Positions 9,601-17,800 of a stretch of 37,908 bases of DNA are shown here, piece by piece. Location: NCBI RefSeq assembly GCF_902804485.1, contig NZ_CADCST010000066.1, positions 1 to 37,908 on the forward strand. Reading direction: 5' to 3'. Positions within the stretch are counted from its first letter, which is position 1, and every line of letters begins with the position of its first letter. The notes beneath the pieces are model-generated. The model saw nothing but the letters and a program-made list of their open reading frames with translations, ran no database searches and had not been told where the DNA came from. The DNA is from Flavobacterium collinsii (GTDB lineage: Bacteria; Bacteroidota; Bacteroidia; Flavobacteriales; Flavobacteriaceae). The position numbers and the translations under genes are program-made.

Positions 9601-11752
9601 ATATTTAAACCGTGAGGATTTAACCCAGGAGAAATTTATCAGCAATCCGTTTGCAGCAGGCAAGAGTTCGGTTTTATACAGAACCGGAGATTTAGTACGC
9701 AGAAATTCATTGGGAGAAATAGAATTCTTGGGACGTGTAGACGATCAGGTTAAAATCCGTGGATACCGTGTAGAATTAAAAGAAATCAGTCGTGTGATTC
9801 AGGGCTATTCCGGAATTGTACAAAGTGAGGTTTTATTTAGAGAAGACAGCACAGGAGTAAAACGCTTGGTGAGTTATCTGGTTGCTGAAGAAGGTTATTC
9901 AGAGTCTGATTTGAAATCCTATCTTTCGGGATTGGTTCCTGATTATATGGTTCCTCAGGTATTTGTGGCCCTAGATCAGATGCCGTTAACTTCAAATGGT
10001 AAGATCGACAGAAAAGCATTACCGGATCCTACAGTTACCAACCAACGCGTATATATAGCCCCTGAAACAGAAGTAGAAAAGGCTTTAGTTATTATTTGGC
10101 AGGATTTATTGAGTGTAGAACAAGTTGGGGTTACCGATAATTTCTTTGAACTGGGTGGTGATTCTATTATTGTGATTCAGGTAGTCAGCAGAGCGAAGAA
10201 AAAAGGACATCAAATTCAGGTTCAGGATCTGTTTGATTACCAAACCATAGCAGAGTTAGCTACAGCCGTAGAACAAAACAGTAAAAAACTTAATACAGCA
10301 GAACAAGGTCTTTTAGAAGGTGAAGTACCTTTATCACCAATTCAACAGTGGTTTTTCGAGCGAGAAGAAGAGGCAGTATCACATTTCAACCAGGCCGTTC
10401 TTTTAAGTATTAGTAAAGAGGTTACCAAGGAAAAACTGGAACAAATCATAGACCTAATAGCTAAACGTCACGATTCGCTTCGATTTAAATACACCAAAGA
10501 ACAAGACGAATGGAAACAGTTTTATGGAGAATCCACTAATCTGTATCGAACAGAAACCATTGAAGAAGGAAATAATACCGGTGAAACTATTACCGCAATT
10601 TGTAAAAAATATCAGGAATCACTGAACATAGAAAAAGGAGATTTAGCACGATTTGTTCTAATTGAAACTCCGGATTCTGAAGTACACAACAGATTCTTTA
10701 TGGTATCGCACCACCTTGCAGTAGATGGTGTTTCCTGGAGATTTATTATCGATGATCTGGAAACCCTGCTGAAAGAAGAAACGGTAGATGAAACCTTGTA
10801 TTTAGAAAATAAAAACAATTCTTTCAGAGATTGGATTAACAGACTGAAAAACTTTGCAGAGACTGAGGAAATAGAATCTCAATTAGGATACTGGCAGCAA
10901 ATCAACAGTGATTATACGCCTCTTCCAACAGATTTTTCGGCAAAGCGACCAACCAGAGAGACCAAGAAAACCCATGAAGTTATCCTGAATCAGGAGTATA
11001 CAAAACGTTTATTAAAAGAGGTAAATGTCGCTTACAATACCGAAATTAATGATCTAATGTTGAGTGCTTTACAAATGACTTTTGAAGACATCTTTGACAC
11101 AAAACGACTGGCGTTAGGTTTTGAAGGACATGGTAGAGAAAATATATTCACAGATATCGATCTTGCCGGAACTACAGGCTGGTTTACCAATAAATATCCA
11201 GTAATTCTTTCCAGAAGCGGAGCAAAAACAGAAGGTGATATTATCAAATCGGTAAAAGAAACATTACGTCGAATTCCAACCAAAGGAATGGGGTACGGAT
11301 GTTTACGTTACCTGCATTCTTCTAAAGAAATTCGCAATTCCTTAAAGGATTGTGGATGGGATGTAGTATTCAATTATTTGGGACAGATCGACAATGTACT
11401 AAACCAAAAGGGAAGCTTCACAGCGGCATCAGAAAACTCAGGAGTACATATTAGTCCTACGTCATTAATAGAAGAAAAGTTTATTATAAAAGCCATCATT
11501 GCCGGTAATGAACTCAGAATTTCCTGGGATTATTCGAATGAGTGTTACCGTCCGGAAACAGTCAAAAAGCTGGCGGATCAATTTATAGAGAATTTAACTC
11601 AGCTGATCGAACACTGTATCAATAAAGAAGGCAGGGAAGTAACGCCTTCAGATTTTGGATTAAGTGATGTCTTAGATTTCAAAGAATTTGATGAGTTGTT
11701 TGAATCAGAAACACAAGAAAGCCTTGAGGATGAAGGAGTCCTTAGATTTTAG
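644..11752 (+). CDS. NRPS1: three-module synthetase, Ser-Asp-D-Asp
   Basis: A 3,702-residue nonribosomal peptide synthetase, C-A-T-C-A-T-C-A-T-E, with an N-terminal TubC-like docking segment (about 1-60). Condensation motifs are HHIISDGWS at residue 211, HHIATDGWS at 1260 and HHIATDAWS at 2307. Carrier serines are S1080, S2127 (both GGHS) and S3174 (GGDS, the form usual before an epimerase). The epimerization domain has HHLAVDGVSWR at 3356. Reading the ten pocket positions against GrsA PheA gives DVWHVSLIDK for A1, close to the known serine code, and DLTKIGHVGK for both A2 and A3, close to the known aspartate code. Predicted order: Ser, Asp, D-Asp. The start is taken at ATG 644; the frame stays open back to TTG 581, but the docking domain begins naturally at the ATG. 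The acidic tail (ending DEGVLRF) may dock on NRPS2. A2 and A3 share a near-perfect DNA repeat. Confidence 0.95.
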   Translation: MKDIKSIITSLSNKEVQIFLDDLEENLRVTGNTAALTAEDKIDISTNKDRLIALLKSSKNSSKFNFEVISSVPVSESYEVSAGQRRLWTLSQFEGGSAVYNMPMHTTLKGSYDIERLQKAITATIERHEILRTIFKMEENGDIRQYVQPTAAVNFKLSYVDFRNADDKQASVTRYINTDSYVPFDLEEGPLFRVSLLQTEEETYVFYYNMHHIISDGWSMNVLAKDVFAFYESFVSGTAADLAPLAIQYKDYANWQALQINTAGSTIDKTYWMESLAGELPVLDLPSEKRRPSVKTHKGRSLRAYISKETTAMLQLFTKENNSSTFISLLTTINILFHKYTSDSDIIIGSPVAGRDHADLANQIGFYVNTIALRNTINTQENFTSIYKRIKEQTLEAFNHQMYPFDSLVENLNIKRDAGRSSVFDVLLVLQNTAENDETVEIPAAKSDTIVDLGETVSKFDVELNFREAGEQLILDISYNTEVYEYQMIEGLIRHYQQILKEVLSQPQTPIGQLTYISKEEEKELLVDFNATKNNYPTDITIVDLIETQVASNPEGIALAYEGETMTYAALNASANKVAHYLRSIGVTTESIVGLCIERSFEMVIGMLGIMKSGGAYAPIDPHYPAERIDFILKDTKAEAVLVNKGSISKVNFLEDIAILNLDEQDTIFANQSEANPNVAIPVSNAAYVIYTSGSTGNPKGVVNEQRGLVNRLLWAKEYYNLTANDVLIQKTTFCFDVSVWEFFLPLLSGCKLVIPKPEGHKDSDYLRELIATHQVTMIHFVPSMLSAFLLDIDVTKCSSLKNVVCSGEALKISQAEDFQKVLPNVILSNLYGPTEASIDVTSCIIPFKGIDLRRITIGKPVANTQIYILDSEMNVQPKGVTGELYIGGVQVARGYINLPELNAFRFVNNPFGEGKLYRTGDNAKWLQDGNIEYLGREDSQVKVRGYRIELGELDTMINSCPAIRQGVVIAREDAYGVNELIAYIVLTAGKTKDDVIAYLREHIPGYMIPGIIVELDAIPLTSNGKVNRKALPDPVFSREYEYVAPTTNTEEELVVIWQDLLKAEQVGITDNFFELGGHSLLAVRLISAIKNTMNIGLTITNVFSNPTISDLAYFIEKQDANSVLPLVTKQDLPEAIPLSYAQERLWFVDKLKGSEHYHMPVLLNLKGALNTAYLSQALKTIVERHETLRTVFVENEGVAYQEVQPADSWELNVVAADADYQDLIADEIKKPFDLSKDYMLRATVIKVAEAEHILVIVRHHIATDGWSESIIVKEFKELYASYASGREADLPVLNFQYADYSVWQRSELSGAVLEEKLGYWESKLSGVAPSALPIDYARPAVQSNRGDHISFKLDSDRSEALRAYAKEQGVTLFMLLASVYKVLLYRHSGQSDICIGTTVANRPQQELESMIGFFVNTLALRSDLSGNPSFNEVLKSVKQTTLEAYNHIAVPFEKVVDRVEKARDKSRNSLFQVLFVLNNNPDAKVSEFSDITIEPVAMDYNISKFDLTIFVEDSPEGISFSFNYCTDLFSAATVSGLRSHYENLLDTILINSTSSIGNLAMLNPEEEQALVVDYNTTDYVLSGEGTVLSLFEAQVSKTPDAVAFVYNDSRMTYKELDEAATKLAYYYQQTYELKENDLMGIMMDTSNWSLLAILSILKSGAGYVPIDLSLPKERQLYMVQEANIKGLLIESSSLFDVIDFSVPVFSIDIQYADIASLPQDITFSSLATEETTAYVVYTSGTTGQPKGVQVSHKNLVDYYEGLDAKIEISANKSFGLMSSLAADLGNTVLYGSLLSGGCLHLFNKETLMDGVKLQAYFKANPIDCIKIVPSHWQALRLDKELLLPARTLIFGGDVLPVSHVKEIAAQDPNVAIVNHYGPTESTVGKLLHQIDPDFDYVTIPVGKLFSNSEAYIVSGDMSLCPIGVSGELLLGGAGISKGYLNREDLTQEKFISNPFAAGKSSVLYRTGDLVRRNSLGEIEFLGRVDDQVKIRGYRVELKEISRVIQGYSGIVQSEVLFREDSTGVKRLVSYLVAEEGYSESDLKSYLSGLVPDYMVPQVFVALDQMPLTSNGKIDRKALPDPTVTEGRVYIAPETEVEKALVTIWQDLLNVEQVGVTDDFFELGGHSLLAVRLLSAIKTTLNVAITITDIFDYTNISALASFIESQDNTLVLPLVGKQDLPADIPLSYAQERLWFIDRLKGSEHYHVPVLLNLKGDLNIEFLSQALKTIVDRHEALRTVYIEKEGIAYQEVQSSDRWELNVLTAVTDLEAFMAKEVSRSFDLSNDYMLRATVVRVSDREYILVLVRHHIATDAWSTSVIVNEFKELYASYASGREADLPVLTFQYADYSVWQRSQVSGAYLAEKLDYWESKLGGVAPSALPVDYPRPAVQSSRGDHISFRLDNDRSEALRAYAKDEGVTLFMLLLSVYKVLLYRHSGQSDICIGTTVANRPQQELESMIGFFVNTLALRSDLSGNPSFNEVLKSVKQTTLEAYNHIAVPFEKVVDRVEKARDKSRNSLFQVLFVLNNNPDAKVSEFSDITIEPVAMDYNISKFDLTIFVEDSPEGISFSFNYCTDLFSAATVSGLRSHYENLLDTILINSTSSIGNLAMLNPEEEQALVVDYNTTDYVLSGEGTVLSLFEAQVSKTPDAVAFVYNDSRMTYKELDEAATKLAYYYQQTYELKENDLMGIMMDTSNWSLLAILSILKSGAGYVPIDLSLPKERQLYMVQEANIKGLLIESSSLFDVIDFSVPVFSIDIQYADIASLPQDITFSSLATEETTAYVVYTSGTTGQPKGVQVSHKNLVDYYEGLDAKIEISANKSFGLMSSLAADLGNTVLYGSLLSGGCLHLFNKETLMDGVKLQAYFKANPIDCIKIVPSHWQALRLDKELLLPARTLIFGGDVLPVSHVKEIAAQDPNVAIVNHYGPTESTVGKLLHQIDPDFDYVTIPVGKLFSNSEAYIVSGDMSLCPIGVSGELLLGGAGISKGYLNREDLTQEKFISNPFAAGKSSVLYRTGDLVRRNSLGEIEFLGRVDDQVKIRGYRVELKEISRVIQGYSGIVQSEVLFREDSTGVKRLVSYLVAEEGYSESDLKSYLSGLVPDYMVPQVFVALDQMPLTSNGKIDRKALPDPTVTNQRVYIAPETEVEKALVIIWQDLLSVEQVGVTDNFFELGGDSIIVIQVVSRAKKKGHQIQVQDLFDYQTIAELATAVEQNSKKLNTAEQGLLEGEVPLSPIQQWFFEREEEAVSHFNQAVLLSISKEVTKEKLEQIIDLIAKRHDSLRFKYTKEQDEWKQFYGESTNLYRTETIEEGNNTGETITAICKKYQESLNIEKGDLARFVLIETPDSEVHNRFFMVSHHLAVDGVSWRFIIDDLETLLKEETVDETLYLENKNNSFRDWINRLKNFAETEEIESQLGYWQQINSDYTPLPTDFSAKRPTRETKKTHEVILNQEYTKRLLKEVNVAYNTEINDLMLSALQMTFEDIFDTKRLALGFEGHGRENIFTDIDLAGTTGWFTNKYPVILSRSGAKTEGDIIKSVKETLRRIPTKGMGYGCLRYLHSSKEIRNSLKDCGWDVVFNYLGQIDNVLNQKGSFTAASENSGVHISPTSLIEEKFIIKAIIAGNELRISWDYSNECYRPETVKKLADQFIENLTQLIEHCINKEGREVTPSDFGLSDVLDFKEFDELFESETQESLEDEGVLRF
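4781..6829 (+). repeat. Long direct repeat, copy 1 (C-lobe plus A domain of module 2)
   Basis: Reading line by line I found no difference over 2,049 bases between this block and 7922-9970; the offset is 3,141 bases, exactly 1,047 codons or one C-A-T module. The block begins about 245 residues into the C domain, in its C-terminal lobe (at VYKVLLYRHSGQ), and runs through the A domain almost to its end. Single differences at 6830 and 6874 then appear, and similarity drops after 6897. The encoded 683 residues are identical in both copies. Confidence 0.95.
7922..9970 (+). repeat. Long direct repeat, copy 2 (C-lobe plus A domain of module 3)
   Basis: Second copy of the 2,049-base block, matching 4781-6829. 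The N-terminal part of the C domain just upstream (about 7190-7921) and the T domain just downstream have clearly diverged from module 2. The identity is therefore bounded rather than module-wide. This fits recent gene conversion or an exchange event better than a fresh whole-module duplication. Confidence 0.95.
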
Positions 11753-11761
11753 GGCCTATAA

Positions 11762-11790
11762 CACCGCTGCATTTAAAAATGGCAGCGGTG
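11762..11790 (+). terminator. GC-rich hairpin between NRPS1 and NRPS2
   Basis: CACCGCTGC (11762-11770) pairs perfectly with GCAGCGGTG (11782-11790). ATTT/AAAT can extend the stem inwards with one bulged G. It begins 10 bases after the NRPS1 stop. The tail is CTTCAAATCGCAATTTT, not a clean T-run, so this is terminator-like rather than a textbook terminator. Because NRPS2 must be expressed with NRPS1, it may be an attenuator, an RNA 3'-end protector, or a site passed with the help of the antiterminator. Confidence 0.5.
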
Positions 11791-11883
11791 CTTCAAATCG
11801 CAATTTTATAACAAAAGCAAAATAGTAGATCATTAATTGTAAGAAGTGGATTTCACTACGATCAGAAAAGATATTTTAAAATT

Positions 11884-14800
11884 ATGGAAAAGTTTATTCA
11901 GGAATTAAAAAAACTCGATTTACATCTTAAGATCAATGGCAGTGATTTACTGCTTATGGGTAAAGAGGGAAAGTTAACGGCTTCCGAACTGGAAAAAGTT
12001 AAGCACCATGGCAATATTGTTTCTTTTATAAAGGAGAACAAAAAGGAGCTGTTTGATTTTTTAAAAACTAATAATTTTAGACTTGAAAAAGCGAACGTAT
12101 CTTCAATTTATGAACTTTGTCCGGCTCAGGAAGGAATTCTTTTTCACAGTTTATACTTATCCAGTATGGAGGAAGAAGATAACTCGACCAATCATTCGCA
12201 AAACTCAGTAGAGTTTTCTTCACAGGTAGATGCAGAAATCTTTAAAAAAGCCTGGCAACTGGCAATAGAAAATCATACCATACTAAGAACAGGCTTCATA
12301 GCGGATAAAGTAAAAATACCGATTCAGTTTGTCAATAAAAAAGTAGAGGTTCCTTTTGTAGATTTTGATTACAGCCAATTGTCGGAAGAAGAGGCAAATG
12401 AAAAATTTGAAGCGTATCGTATTAAGGATTCCAAGAAAGCTTTTTGCCTTACAAACCCTCCTTTGATGCGTATTACTTTGGTGAAATTTGGTGAATTTAA
12501 ATATAAAATGATATGGACCAGACATCATCTTTTGTTAGACGGATGGTCCAACCAAATTTTAATCAAAGAGATTTTAACTTTTTATAGCCAAATCTTAAAT
12601 GGTATCACACCGGCAAGGCAGAAGGAAGATCTTTTTGAAGAGCACATCAAATATCTAAAATCAATTGATTCCTATAAAGAAAAAACTTTTTGGAAAAATT
12701 ATCTAAGCGGATACGAACAGTCTTCCTTAATTCCGTTTACGTCTGAATTATTAGAACGAAATAAAGGAAAAGGAGAGTATAAAAGAGAAACTCTTGTTTT
12801 TGATAAAGCCTATACAGAAAAGATAGTAGATTTTTCAAAATCCTTCCAGGTAACAACCAATACCGTTATGCAGGGTGTCTGGGCAATTCTTTTGTCAAAA
12901 TACACACACCTTCAGGATATTATTTTAGGAGTAACTGTTTCAGGCCGACCGGCAGATTTGGATTATGATCAAAAATTAGGACTATTTATCAATACGCTTC
13001 CTTTGCGATGCAAGTTCGATCAAAATGAAAATATTAGTGCGTTTTTCAAGAGAATACAGCAGGAAAATGTTGTCATGAGAAATTTTCAGCACACTGCTAT
13101 TAATACGATCAAAGAATTGAATGCTATTAAAGAAGAGTTATTCGATTCTTTATGGATTTTTAATAATTTTCCGGTAGCAGAGCAATCCAGTGCTGAAAGT
13201 AAAGAACTGACCATTGAGGATCAAACCTCTCTGGGAAACACCAATTATTTATTAACCATCCATGTGGTGTTGCAGGAAACGCTGAGTTTGCACTTTTCAT
13301 ATAATGGCGATTTGATAGACGAGAGCTATATCAAAATGATGTGTACGCATATCAGAGTATTGTTAGACCAATTGCTGGAAGGACAAAGCACTATTTCTTC
13401 TTTGGATATTCTTTCATCACCGGAACAAACGGTATTATTAGAGAACTTTAATAATACAGTGGTAGACTATCCTACAGATGTTACCCTGGTTGACGTATTT
13501 GAAAAACAAGTTGAAAAAACTCCAAATGCAATTGCTTTGCTTTTTGAAGATCAGGAAATGACTTATGCAGAACTGAATTTCAAGTCGAACCAACTAGCCA
13601 ATTATTTAATTGAAAAAGGCGTAAAACCAGATACCCTGATAGGAATTTGCATCGAGCGTTCTTTTGAAATGTTAGTAGGGATCCTGGCCATTCTAAAAGC
13701 AGGAGGAGCTTATGTTCCGATTGATCCGGAGTATCCTAAAAGCCGTATCGATTATATTTTGGAGGATACAAATACACCGGTTCTTCTGGTTAACAATGTC
13801 ACTCAGCCTTTAATTGAACAATCAGAAAACAGATCAATAGTAAATTTAGAGCAATGGGAATTGTTATTCTCAGGATATTCCGGAGAGAATGTCCGCACTA
13901 AACTAGTTCCTGAAAACTTAGCGTATGTTATTTATACTTCAGGTTCCACCGGAGTACCAAAAGGGGTTATGAACGAACATCTGGGAGTTGTAAACCGATT
14001 GTTTTGGGCAAGAGATTATTATAAACTAAGCGAGGAAGATGTTTTAATACAAAAAACGACTTTCAGTTTTGATGTTTCTGTCTGGGAATTATTATTGCCT
14101 TTGCAGGTGGGCTGTAAACTGGTAATAGCAAAACCGGAAGGACATAAAGACAGTGATTACCTGATCAAATTAATTAATAAGCATAATGTAAGCATGATCC
14201 ATTTTGTGCCGTCTATGTTAAGTATGTTCTTATTAGATCCAGAATCAGCTTCCGCTGTTGCTTTAAAAAATGTAGTTTGTAGTGGAGAAGCGTTAAAAAC
14301 GAGTCAGGTAATAGAATTTCAAAAGAAATTACCTCAAACGTGTCTAAGTAATTTATACGGTCCAACCGAAGCAGCAATTGATGTGACGAGCTGGATTGCT
14401 CCTTCAGGATTTAAAAATACAGATCGTGTATTGATTGGAGAACCTGTAGCAAATACACAAATCGTAATTGTAGATGAGCAGATGAAATTAGTCCCTATTG
14501 GTGTAATTGGAGAATTATGCATAGGGGGAATTCAGGTATCGAGAGGTTATTTAAATCTTCCTGAACTCACAAAAGATAAATTTATTGATAACCCTTATTA
14601 TAATGGAAGACTGTACAAAACGGGAGATAAAGCCAAATGGCTGGCAGACGGAACCATAGAATATATAGGGCGATCTGATGCACAAGTTAAGATTAGAGGA
14701 TACCGAATAGAATTAGGGGAAATCGAAAATCAGCTACAGGAATTTGAAGATATCGTAAAAGCGGTGGTATTGGTGAATGAAACAGAAGCAGGTGACAAAC

Positions 14801-17800
14801 AGCTAATTGCCTATATCGTATCGCGCAAAAAAGAAGAACTGGCAGCGATAAAGAATGCGCTGCTAGATAAGCTTCCGGAATACATGGTTCCCGCACAGCT
14901 GTTGCAAATAGAAAAAATTCCAATCACCAATAATGGAAAATTAGATAAAAAAGCATTAAAGCTTTTAAACACTGATGAGATAGTACCGGAAGAAGTATTT
15001 GTTGCACCACAGAACGAAACCGAAGAAAAAGTACAAGCCATCTGGAAGAAGATATTAGAAATTGAAACTATCGGAACACGTGACAATTTCTTTAGATTAG
15101 GAGGTCATAGTCTTCATTTGATGAGGCTTGTGAATGAATTTAATAAAGTATTCAGTGTCAAGTTAGGGCTTCGACAATTGTATAAAAACCCAACAATAGA
15201 AACACAAGCTCTAGTAATTAAAGCCTCACAGCCGGCCGTTTTTTCGAGTATTCCTAAAATTTCAGAACGTGAAGCCTATCCGGTATCTGATGCCCAAAAA
15301 AGATTGTGGTTATTAAGCCAGTTTCCTGAAGGCTCTGTTGCTTATAATATGCCAGCACAGGTTACACTGGAAGGAAAACATCATATAGCCGACATAGAAA
15401 AAGCAGTTAATTCAGTAATAGACCGACACGAAATATTAAGAACCGTTTTTAAAGTTCATCATAATGGAGCAGTATTACAGCACATTCTGACTACGGATGA
15501 GCTGTCTTTTAAAGTTGATTTTCAAACTTTAAGCACTGATGAAGCAGCAGCCTATATACAACAGGATTCTTTTAAAATATATGACCTGGAGAAAGGCCCA
15601 TTATTACGGGTAAGTGTACTTCAGACTGAAGATGAAAAATATATATTGTATTTTAATATGCATCATATCATCAGTGATGGCTGGTCTATGAATGTGTTGA
15701 AAAAAGACTTTTTGTTTTACTATGAAAGTATCAAAAATCAGCGTAATGATGTTTTACCGGCTTTGAGAATTCAGTATAAAGATTATGCCCATTGGCAATT
15801 AGAGGCTTTGGAGAATACCGGAATCAATGAAGATAAAACATTCTGGCTGAACAAACTTCAGGGTGATCTGCCTGTTTTGAACTTGCCTTCTTCAAAAGTA
15901 AGACCTAACAAAAAGGGCTATAACGGTACTAAGTTATTGGCACATCTGGGAGAAGAAGAACTCTCTCAAATAAAAGCTTATACGCAAACCAATGGCGGAA
16001 GTTTATTTACCTTTTTATTGACTACCTGGAATATCATGCTGTACAACTATACAGCAACTGATGATATCATAATAGGGACACCAATTGCCGGAAGAAACCA
16101 TGCAGATTTATCAGATCAGATTGGCTTTTTTGTCAATACCCTGGCATTAAGAAATCAGGTTCAGCCTAATAGTAGTTTTGATCGATTTTATAAAGAAGTG
16201 ATAGATACAACACTCTTAGCTTTTGAGCATCAAAATTATCCTTTTGATCGTTTGGTAGAAGATTTGAAAATTAAGAAGAACATTAGCAGAAGTGTCATAT
16301 TTGATATTATGCTGATCTTACAAAACGCACAGCAATCGAGAGAAGACAACGCGAAGATCAATGCCTCAAATATTGATAGTATCCTGGACCTTGGACAAAC
16401 CGTAACAAAATTTGATCTGGATATCAATTGCAAAGAGTTTAGCAACTATTTGTCTTATGAAATTTCATTCAACAATGATGTTTACGACAAAGACATGATT
16501 TCAGCGCTAATGGGGCATTACAAACAATTAGTAAAAAACATATTAAAGTCTTCAAAACTAGCATTAGCCTCTATTTCTTACTTATCAAAAGAAGAAGAAA
16601 CCGAATTGCTGTATGCGTATAATAATACTAAAGAGGAGTACCCGGTTGGGGAAACTGTAATGGATTTGTTTAACAATCAGGTTCAGGAGAGACCCGAAGC
16701 CATCGCTGTAATTGCAAACAACGAGCGTTTGACTTATAGCGAGCTGGACAAAAAATCAACACAGTTTGCGGTACACCTGATTCATCATGGTGTGAAAAAA
16801 GATACTCTCGTACCAATCTGTATGGACCGCTCTGTTGAGATGATTATTGGGTTGATCGGAATTTTAAAAGCAGGCGGAGCCTATGTTCCAATTGATCCGA
16901 ACTATCCTAAAAAACGTATAGATTTTATCATCGATGACACCAACGCGAAAATAATAGTTACAAGAGAGAAACTATCTTCTTTATTTAACGATTTTATTAC
17001 TGAAAAAAATGTCATACACATAGATAACGTATTAACAGAAATTCAGGAATTAAATACGGACAGCTTTACGGCTAAAATTAATCCGGAACAGCTTATCAAT
17101 GTAATTTATACTTCCGGAACCACCGGCACGCCGAAAGGGGTAATGATTGAGCACAAATCCATACTCAACTATGCCAGATGGAGCATAAAAAAGTATCAGT
17201 TTTCATCGGAAGATAATGTGGCTAAATATCTGAATTTTGCTTTTGATGCTTCGGCAGAAGAAATCTATCCCGCGCTTTTATCCGGAGCCACATTGAATTT
17301 CATCCCGGAAAATTGTTTGACAGATGTTCCCCGACTGAACGAATATTTAATAAACAACAACATATCGGTCTTGGTTCTTCCTACAGTAATGTTGCAGGAG
17401 TTTAGAAAATGTAACAATACTACTTTAAGAATGTTGATCGCGGGAGGCGAAAAGATCGAAGATGCCAACCAAAACAACTTCGAGGTTTTTAATCATTATG
17501 GTCCTACAGAAGCGACAGTAACCTGTTTACAGTATCAGTTGAAAAAGGAGGGTAAAAATGTTTTTGCTCCAATTGGAAGCCCGGTCGATAATGCCTTTGT
17601 CTATATTTTGGATACAAATGGCAAACTGGTTCCAAAAGGCATGACAGGAGAACTGTATATTGGAGGAGCCGGATTATCAAGAGGATACCTCAACAATCCG
17701 ATATTAACCAATGAAAAGTTTATTTCGAATCCTTACAATACTGCTGAAAAATTATATAAAACCGGTGATTTAGGAAAACGATTACCGGACGGTAAAATAG

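Noticed and set aside
4781..9970. The long repeat as an insertion sequence or other mobile element
   Set aside because: Both copies are in-frame parts of NRPS modules with no transposase, terminal inverted repeats or target duplications; recombination between modules explains them better.
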